NCBI GenBank assembly: GCA_021029095.1
Contig: JAJOHG010000096.1
Coordinates: forward strand, 41,656-105,655
Direction: 5' to 3'
Source of the DNA: Phellopilus nigrolimitatus
Taxonomy: Eukaryota > Basidiomycota > Agaricomycetes > Hymenochaetales > Hymenochaetaceae
Length of the DNA: 64,000 nucleotides
Below are positions 56,677 to 64,000 of this stretch, piece after piece. Under the pieces are notes generated by a model, which saw only the letters and a program-made list of their open reading frames with translations, searched no databases and was not told where the DNA came from. Position 1 is the stretch's first letter; the number at the start of each line of letters is the position of its first letter. The position numbers and the translations under genes were made by a program.

Positions 56677-57534
56677 AAACCATTAGCTCGGTTGCTGGCC
56701 ATGTCTTGAAAAATATGCAGTGAGTAATCCGCTATTCTCTTATGCAAATATCGTATTTACTTAGACTCTGCTCAAGTCATATACCTTTTATACCGTCCTG
56801 TTTTTCACTCCATTCTTCGCTCTCCGCTTGTCTTCACGCCCGAATTTTCAGTCGGATTGCAATGGTTTTGCGTCTGTGCCGTAAACATGCACTTATTTCT
56901 GTGTCATACAACTTATAGCTTTACTGTTACCCATGTGGTCAGTTGATGTATTATCCATGTTGCGGTTGCCTAGGATTGTTTTGTCTTTCTCGTCTTGAAC
57001 CCTCGTCTTCGCTTGTTATCGGACTTCCAGGATTCTTCTTATTCTCGTATTTGTTGTTTTAATTCCTGTGAAGAGATGATGAGCCGGTTTGCGATGTGTT
57101 ACATGTAGTCTACCGTCGGCAGGTTCCCGTGCTTGAATTATACAAGCTTTAATACTTTGGCTCGATGAGAGTACGTTCGAAAAAACGCCGATAAGTAAAC
57201 GCGTGCATGTGATCGCAGTGTGAACCGATACAGACGCGTACCTATGCTTCAGCCTCTCGACTTTGAATTTCGATTCCCACTCTATTGGGCTATCGATGAA
57301 TCCGACAAGGGTACTTGCTTCTCAGATAGTCAGTCTTCTGCTCCTTCATACACCTAGTCGAAACTCCGTTGAAAGTGCAGCAGAGAAGCCGCTACGGTCC
57401 CTATCTTGGAGGCGGACTCCAGAAATCGAAAGCTTTTGAAATTTCTGCCGCCGAAGAGTCAGTGACCTAAAAACTACCTTGTCGGAAGAAGTGGTTGTGC
57501 TCAGAGACACATTTCATCATCTTTCTATTCTCAG
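56677..57534. other. Intergenic region and probable 5' exon(s) of the aldehyde dehydrogenase
   Basis: T-rich 3' region of the preceding gene up to about 57100. The first exon(s) of the aldehyde dehydrogenase must lie in the right part, but I could not place its start codon with confidence. Confidence 0.45.
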
Positions 57535-59683
57535 AATACCTGTTGTCAATCCAGCCAATGGAGAGCAGCTTTGCCTGTAGGTGCCAGAGCTAGGATTTTT
57601 CAATACAAGCAAATGATGACTGTACAAAACACTTTAGAGTTACTTCTGCCTCGAAAAAGCTCGCAGACTATGCTGTTCAGTGTGCGCACGAGACTTTCAA
57701 ATCAGGCGTCTGGTCGCGCACATCCGCACATTCGCGCTCCCTTACACTCACGCGGTTAGCGCGCGCCCTCGAGGCCCGCATGCCCGAGTTTGTGCGCATC
57801 GAATCGCTGCAAACCGGACGCGCTATTCGCGAGATGAGCGCGCAAGTTGGTCGACTTCCTGAATGGCTGTAAGACGCAAATTCAGTCTTCAGTTGCCGAG
57901 GATGCACCGAGAATATTTAATGCTTTCTTTTGTAGGGATTATTATGCCGCGCTCCTGCGTACCCGCGCAGACTTTGTAGCGCCCACGCAAGGAAAGTTGC
58001 TGAACTACGTCACCCGCGTCCCTCTAGGTGTTGTCGCTCAGATTACTGTAGCCCTTTTGCATTTCCACTTCCGCCAAGTTGAGCTGACGAGTGTTCGCTG
58101 GTACATATAGCCATTCAATCACCCTCTTCTTATTGCAGTCAAGAAGATTGCACCTGCGCTTGCTGCTGGGAACAGTGTCATAGTCAAACCTTCGGAGGTA
58201 GAAATTTACAGTGCTCCAGTTTCAGAAATGGACACTGAGGCGCTGAATGCCAATATCCATAGCTCGCGCCTGTTTCGGTACTCGAATTCGCTGAGATGGC
58301 AAGCGAAGTCGGGCGTAAGTTTTTATGTTCCACTGTCCATGCACGTTTCTGACAAAAAAATACAGTCCCGGATGGCGTCTTAACCGTACTTCCTGGCTAT
58401 GGACACACCACTGGGAAAGACATATGCGCTAATCCCCTTATATCAAAGGTTGACATTACTGTGAGTCTATTTAGGAGACATATGAGACCCTCTCATCACT
58501 GACTACTTTGCTTAGGCTGGAACCAAAACCGGGCGGGAACTTGGCAGTATCGTCTCCTCGAATCTTGCGTATTACACCGCAGAATTGGGCGGAAAGGTGA
58601 CCAATTTTCTTTTCTAATTAATTATTATTTACACTTTTCCTTGACAAACTTGAAAACTCACAGGCACCTATCGTGATTTTCGATGACGCAGATCTTCAAT
58701 CTGCTGTAAATGGAACAGCTTTTGCGTCTTTCGTAGCAGCAGGGCAGACCTGCGTCTCTGGTGCCCGGATAATCGTGCAGGAAAACATATATGAAAAGTT
58801 CATTTCTGCATTCTTGGAGAAAACCAAGAGCATCACTCGAAGGATAGGAGACCGTAAGTATTCAACAGTTTGTCTCCTCTCGTTCTTTCCTCTCTGTATT
58901 CAAGCACTTCCCCCGGTAGCTCTTAATCATCTGTCGAGCATGGGTACTGTCATCTCGATGCGGCACCTCCAGAGGATCACCGGCATGGTCGAGCGTTCAT
59001 CAGGATCAGTTATACTCGGTGGCGCGGCCTTGTCAGGGCCGTCTCCGTTAGACAACTTCGACCTGTCGAAAGGCAGCTTCTTCGCGCCTACAATCGTTAC
59101 CGACATCGACACGCAGGATGAACTCTGGCAAGAGGAGGTCTTCGGACCAGTCGTCGTTGTCAGGAAGTTTTCCGTAAGACTAGAACCTTGTCGAAGACAA
59201 TTGTGCTATATTCACTCCTGTATTTCCCTTATCAGTCAGAAGCGGAAGGTATTCAGCTGGCAAATGATTGCAAATACGGCCTCGGAGCAGGAATCTGGAC
59301 GACTGATCTGTCAAGAGCGCATCGCGTCGCAGAAGGAATCGAAGCTGGGCTTGTATGGGTCAACACGCACCATCGAAATGACCCTAGTTCACCATGGTAA
59401 GTGCCATCGCTTCACGTCGTGGTGACGTTGACCGATCGAGCTCTGTCTTTCCCGTAAAAGGGGAGGCATGAAGCAGAGCGGCATGGGCAGAGAAAATGGC
59501 ATCGAAGCATACGAATCTTGTCAGTGATTAATGTTCATAACAGCGCATATGTTCTGACCTTTTCTTAAAATAATGTCAGACTCGCAAAGCAAGTCAGTCA
59601 TTATCAACATCGCAACTACCGAGGAGTCGAGGGCGTCCGGAGACTGGTTTGCAGAAGGAGAAAGCGAGAAGCGGTACGGATGA
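57535..59683 (+). CDS. Aldehyde dehydrogenase family protein (5' exon unresolved)
   Basis: About ten exons from the acceptor near 57534 to TGA 59681-59683. Text in order: VVNPANGEQLCL, AVQCAHETFKSGVWSR, LTRLARALEARMPEFVRIES, LNYVTRVPLGVVAQITPFNH, VKKIAPALAAGNSVIVKPSE, EVGLPDGVLTVLPGYGHTTG, AGTKTGRELGSIVSS, ELGGKAPIVIFDDADLQSAV, FASFVAAGQTCVSGARIIVQ with the catalytic Cys, the general-base Glu in ELGGK, EEVFGPVVVVRKF, NDCKYGLGAGIWTTDLSRAH, and GGMKQSGMGRENGIEAYES. It oxidises aldehydes with NAD(P)+. The start codon is not established: the acceptor before AATACC implies an upstream exon that I could not fix. Confidence 0.85.
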
Positions 59684-60026
59684 AAGCAGCCACACTTATG
59701 AAAGCATTTTTGGACTTTGTCATTACTGGATGTGATGTGGCTGGGGCCGCCAGGAATGTATAATAAAAGGCTTCGTAAGAGATGTGAGAATAGATCCAGA
59801 TGATGACTGCGCTCTATACTGAAGCCAGAATAAAGATTGTAAATAGTTTACCGGTGGCTGATCCGACGCCTCAGTCATGTGATGCTCACATGATATTGAG
59901 ATTTTTTTTTTTTCATATAATAAATTTTAATCTAATCTAGAAGTCTTTCTTTCGGCTACTCACGAATAAGAGTTTATAAACGATATTCTGTACATCTGGA
60001 GGAGTACATGTTTTATAAACTTGCTC
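59684..60026. other. Convergent intergenic region
   Basis: 343 AT-rich bases between convergent stops. Nothing was recognised. Confidence 0.5.
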
Positions 60027-61832
60027 CTATTCACTCTTACTGCCCTTAATCACACGTTCAGATGGCCACACATATCCATCGGTCAGTATTTCCCGTGCGA
60101 CTCCTTCATACATCTCGGTAGTGTGCTTACTGACGTCGAAGTTGAGTAGCCACTCAGGAAATGGCATTTCAAAGTCTCCGTCAACGCGTTCTTCTGGATT
60201 CTTGTGCAGCTTATCGCGAGTTGTCACGCCCTGCGCTTGCGCGCGGCAGACTCGGTCGTATCTTGTGGAACCCCGAGGGTTCTATAATGAGTTTCGGCGA
60301 GATGCTCAGCTAGAAAGAATGATATACCTGATATGCTCAAATGTTCTTGTTGCTAAATGCACGTTCTTCTTTCCGGCTAACTCCAATGTGATCGCAAGTG
60401 CGACGCCGTCTTCGACACCCTGAGACGCACCCTGGATACTCGTACTGAATAAGATTTGTAACTTAGAGTCGAAGACAAGGATCAAAATTTTTACTTATCG
60501 CTCACGGTAGATACGGATGTGCAGCGTCTCCGATGATGACAATGCGCGCCCCAGCGCTGACCCAGGTCGGCAGCGGGTCGCGCCATACAAGCTTCCAGTC
60601 TATGCAGGAAGGCGTCTTTTCAATAAGCGCCCTGCAACGCAGATCCCAGCCTTTGACATAAGATAGAGCCTCGGAAATCGTTCCAGGCAAAGACCACGAC
60701 TCGCCGATGTCATCGTTGTCCCTGAATAATGGTCAGAATCCAGTTCAAAAATGCATATTGATTGGGGGATAAGCACTTGTGCGTCATTACCCAGCACATC
60801 TCTTCTCCGTCTCGAAAAGACATCGCAAGCATGTGAATGTCCTGGCCTAATTTGTTATTGTCATGAAATTTAAAAAGTAATGTCATCAAGAAAATCAATG
60901 AACCGCACCGATCCAGCCATGAAATTCTCCCCCTTTCTTATAGAAAATGCTTGTGAGGGGATCTTTGTCAATACCCTGCTCCTTCGAGTTGAACCATGCT
61001 CTATATACAGCATAGCCAGACGGCTTGGGCTTATCCTCGAACCCCTAGTAAGAAAAATCAATACTTTGATGCAGTCCCTAAATACCTAAAATCACAAACA
61101 AGAACGAGCTCCCGGGCACGGCTCCTCGCACCGTCCGCACCCACAACGACATCTCCATCGATTTTCTTGCCATTAACGACGACACCCGCGCGCCCCCCCT
61201 TCTCGTCTTCCCAGTAACCTTCGACGTTCTGTTCGAAGCGCACATCAACTCCGAGCTTCTTCGCGTACCTGAGGAGCACATCATGAATTTCCCCGCGGCG
61301 TCCATTGTACGAGTTTGAGCCGTAGAGCTTTTGAGGGAGCGGTTGTGCCGTGAGCAGCTCCCCAGTGTAGTTGTGCATGTGCATGAACGTATGTTGAGTA
61401 CAGATGTCCATTAGCCTGAGTTGAATCACTGCAAATGAGAATAATTCAAACAAAGTAGACTTGATAGCCCTCACTGCTCTCCGAGCCCCCAATGTTCGAA
61501 CAAGCGGCCGGAGTTCGGAGCGAAAGAGATGGACTAAATAGTGATGAGCCACCGTTCCAGAATACAGAACGAAGAACCTAAAGTGTATACATACGTCGCC
61601 TGATTACCGCGCGCGGGGGGGGGGGGGGGGGGTTACTCACTTAAGCGAGCCGCGGCGCGTGAGTAAAGTTTTGAAACTTACCAAGATCCTCCAGTGCAGT
61701 GCGCTTTTCCAGCAGTATGACTTTATGACCCTTGCGGCGGGACTCAATCGCGCATGCGAGCCCCGCGAACCCGCACCCGACGACAATGACTTCGATCTCT
61801 GGAGAGCCAGGGATCGAGGATACGGAAGGCAT
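60027..61832 (-). CDS. FAD-dependent monooxygenase, salicylate-hydroxylase-like
   Basis: Multi-exon minus-strand gene. Exon 1 (61832-61682) holds the GxGxxG FAD site (VIVVGCGFAGLACAIESRRK). Exon 2 is a 5-nt microexon (61599-61595). Exon 3 is 61533-61475 and exon 4 starts at 61415. Later segments: FMHMHNYTGELLTAQPLP, RRGEIHDVLLRYAKKLGVDV, VNGKKIDGDVVVGADGARSR with the DG motif, and ARIVIIGDAAHPYLPTSIQG with the second FAD motif GD. The protein ends in GSKSE. Such group A flavoprotein monooxygenases hydroxylate aromatic or polyketide substrates. The convergent aldehyde dehydrogenase next door could work on related compounds, but the two genes do not make a cluster on their own. All junctions I checked are in phase. 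Confidence 0.88.
61615..61632. repeat. Poly-G/poly-C tract of 18 bases in the first intron of the FAD monooxygenase
   Basis: Eighteen G on the plus strand (poly-C in the transcript), between the exon 1 donor and the 5-nt microexon. Confidence 0.93.
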
Positions 61833-63198
61833 TTTATGGAGCGGTCACTTTTCGAAAATTGAAGTTTAGAGAAGCAGGTGAGCGAGCGACGAGGATCGAG
61901 GGAGCAATATATATATGAATTTGAACGGGTTAGCCGCCACAGCCAAGAGTACAAATTCGCACCGGCTCTTATAACACGCCATCTAGCTGTCCGCGATATC
62001 CTTACGCATAAAAAAAAGGAAGCCTCGAAGCACGCAATGTGCGCGATGTCGCCTCAGAGTAGCTCAGAGGATTGAGCGCGATGCGGCGGACCCGGACGTA
62101 CGAAGCGATCTAGAGAAGATGTGGACCTCCATACGACGCGTGCAAGTTGCGACAGATCGGAGACTATCTAGTTGATAGACTTGATTGCAGAACCTTATCT
62201 TGAAAATTATAAGACTGCAAGATCTAGGCGACGCCCGCGAGGATGGCAGAAGACAGATAATACATTCTGAATACCGATGCCGAGTCAAGTGGCGACCTGT
62301 ACTAGCAGAAGGCGATCAGCTGGGTTTGCCACAGCACGTCCCAAATCTGTTTTTAGAAAAGAGAAAGGACACTCACCCGGTGCTCCCATTTTTCATGTAT
62401 GTACATCAGGATCACTGAGGATTCGATGTGTACATCGCTATAGTTTTGACTAGAATATAATTTTCGCGATATATGTAGGAATTCAAAAAAAAAAAAAACG
62501 AAGGAAATAGTACATTTGAGAGTTTTGAGTAGGCCTCATGGGCACTGAAGACTGCGATAATCGCGCGAATAAGCAGTACTGTACAGGCGGCAAACCGAAT
62601 TCGGGAGAGTCGTGTTGCCTAGGGCCATCATAGACGTGCGTGAGGCACGCAGTCCCCGACGAGATTCTAGGCAGTGGAACGGATCGTAAGCCGGACGTTC
62701 CCTTAAGGAGCTATACAGTACTTGGACTGTCACAGGCCGAGTTTTTAAAACAGGCAGTGCGATGCCATCGCTGTGATCAGACGTCATTACATGCAATAGA
62801 CCCCCGGATAACTGAACACACATATAAAAAAGCATTCATAAGGTCCTGTCAATGCAGAAGATATCCCACAATTCGTATGAAACCGCGGAGTAACTACGCA
62901 AGAATCAGAGACGAATGCATTGTATAACTGAAATGTATTTTTACTTCTTTCTAATTGGAGCATATTGTATTGAGGTTGCTTCGGACCCAACAATGTCTTC
63001 AGTGATGCCGGATTGATTGTAAACAGACAGACACAACGCTGGATGGTGTTTTTTAAAGTGATATAAAATGCACTGGGTATTGAAACATTATACTTGGACT
63101 GCAGAAGAACATGAGTCTTTCGGCAGACGAAGAAAGACACGACTGACAGTCTAAACCCGGAATCCCCCAAAACGGTTCCTGCGACAGAAACTTGTTAT
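61833..63198. other. Intergenic region
   Basis: 1.37 kb. The left ~200 bases are the promoter of the FAD monooxygenase. A tRNA D-arm-like segment (GTAGCTCAGAGGATTGAGCG, about 62059) and an A-run near 62487 are the only notable items. No gene is called. Confidence 0.5.
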
Positions 63199-63802
63199 TC
63201 AATCCTTTTCCCTCGAGAACCATTCCGGGTACGTCCCATACACCAACCGAATCGCCATTTTCACAATCTCGCGATCATTGTCGTACGTCAGACGACCCAC
63301 CGCCGCATTTAGCGCCTCCTCGTCCTCCACATCCACGTCCACATTATACAGGACGGACTCGAAGTTCTCGCTCCGCATCTGCGTCCCGCTACGCTTCTCC
63401 GCGTCACCTGACGCGACGCGCGATATGAACCACCATATGAACTTGATATCGCGCTCAGACACGTGTCGTAGCGATACCGTGAATGGCTCCGTGCAGCCAC
63501 GAACGAAATGCGGACGGTCCTTCATATCGACGCCTGATGAGGGTGAACGAGTCTCCATATTTATAGGCAAGACGGTGCAAACGAAGCCCGTTTCCTCGTA
63601 TGTTTCGCGCAGCGACGCCTCGGACAAGGACTCGCCCTGATCTTGCCTGCCTTTAGGGAGCAGCCATTCATCCTTCCTGAGATGGTGAAGAAGGCAGATC
63701 TGTAGAGGATTTCGGACTGTTGGAGGGTTGACAAGACCGAACCGCACAGTTGACGAATTCCTGTGAGTAGAGCTGTGTTACGGGCCATTTTGATGCTGCC
63801 AT
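63199..63802 (-). CDS. Nudix hydrolase, diphosphoinositol-polyphosphate-phosphatase-like
   Basis: The frame from 63747 to 63199 encodes LQICLLHHLRKDEWLLPKGR followed by a complete Nudix box: G-x5-E-x7-REUXEEXGU, seen as GRQDQGE then SLSEASLRETYEETGF. The C-terminal part has SERDIKFIWWFI and DNDREIVKMAIRLVYGTYPEW. LLPKGR before the box is typical of DIPP/Aps-type Nudix enzymes, which cleave diphosphoinositol polyphosphates or dinucleotide polyphosphates; substrate not determined. The likely start ATG is at 63802 (MAASKWPVTQLYSQEFVN), but that frame differs by one base from the Nudix frame around 63750. Either a small 5' intron or an indel lies there. It is the second inositol-pyrophosphate-related candidate in the window besides VIP1, probably by chance. 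Confidence 0.82.
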
Positions 63803-64000
63803 TGTAGTGAGAAGTTCTATCGTCTCTAGCGTCTAGAATTTTTTTCTGATGGAGATTCTAGCGTCCACAAAAGCTGCAAACGAGATGAACGACGAGTTGA
63901 AGGTGTGAAGCGAGACATGTTATACGTGTACTCAACAGAATATCAAAATGTACAGCTCCCAGCCGCGCAGGTACAAGACGTCATCACTGCCTGCCGTCGG

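Noticed and set aside
57290..59683. Biosynthetic cluster formed by the aldehyde dehydrogenase, FAD monooxygenase and MFS permease
   Set aside because: No backbone synthase, prenyltransferase or regulator is present, and the genes are ordinary family members spaced among unrelated sequence.
61410..61480. Apparent frame break after HWGLGEQ in the FAD monooxygenase
   Set aside because: Using the acceptor after CAACTCAG gives EQ-LMDICTQHTFMHMHNYTG in phase, so no indel is needed.
62055..62110. tRNA D-arm-like GTAGCTCAGAGGATTGAGCG
   Set aside because: No matching acceptor stem and a poor T-loop; at most a tRNA-derived fragment.

Overview
The window is nuclear DNA of a filamentous basidiomycete, probably an Agaricomycete. 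Most genes are cut by many short introns (about 45-65 nt, donors mostly GTGCGT/GTAAGT/GTATGT). Coding regions are GC-rich, many intergenic gaps are short, and the recognisable proteins are the usual fungal housekeeping set. No rRNA, complete tRNA, CRISPR or bacterial-type feature was seen. Exon boundaries were worked out by hand from splice signals, reading phase and remembered protein-family conservation. No alignment or RNA data were available.

Layout. 0-7 kb: a glutamine-rich protein with a 49-residue poly-Q run, an MTFP1-like mitochondrial fission protein, and eIF2B delta. 7-16 kb: the nuclear 5'-3' exoribonuclease RAT1/XRN2, which shares a promoter gap with eIF2B delta, then a repeat-rich basidiomycete protein. 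16-21 kb: SEC22, SUP35/eRF3 and MOB1, all on the minus strand. 22-23 kb: two small secreted cysteine-rich peptide genes; a third copy lies inverted at 49.3 kb. 23.5-34 kb: a secreted DUF5695-type glycosidase-like protein, the inositol pyrophosphate kinase VIP1/ASP1, and gamma-tubulin complex protein GCP3/SPC98. 34.5-40 kb: a UBA + IBR-like zinc + BIRC6-type UBC protein, divergent from a peroxisomal mitochondrial-carrier-family transporter. 41-46 kb: a CAF16-type ABC protein with a TIR-flanked DNA element just upstream of its start, and an OPY2-like membrane anchor. 47-64 kb: the accessory part, with a secreted unknown, the third small peptide, a CSC1/DUF221 pseudogene fragment, an MFS permease, a Ser/Thr-rich single-pass membrane protein, an aldehyde dehydrogenase, an FAD monooxygenase and a Nudix hydrolase.

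The most useful observations for follow-up are these. (1) A small secreted peptide family with the pattern C-x3-C-x-P-G-E-x(1,2)-G-C-C has three copies, two of them sharing promoter and downstream sequence. (2) One polypeptide combines UBA, IBR-like and E2 modules. (3) Three introns appear to use GC-AG ends. (4) Three very small exons (5, 11 and 15 nt) are needed to keep conserved frames. (5) Single-base frame breaks interrupt essential conserved genes (SUP35, VIP1, GCP3) and occur as a compensating pair in the MFS permease; this looks like residual assembly indels rather than gene death. Apart from translation termination and initiation (SUP35, eIF2B delta) and two ubiquitin/cell-cycle factors, the genes do not form one pathway; this is ordinary fungal gene order, not a biosynthetic cluster.
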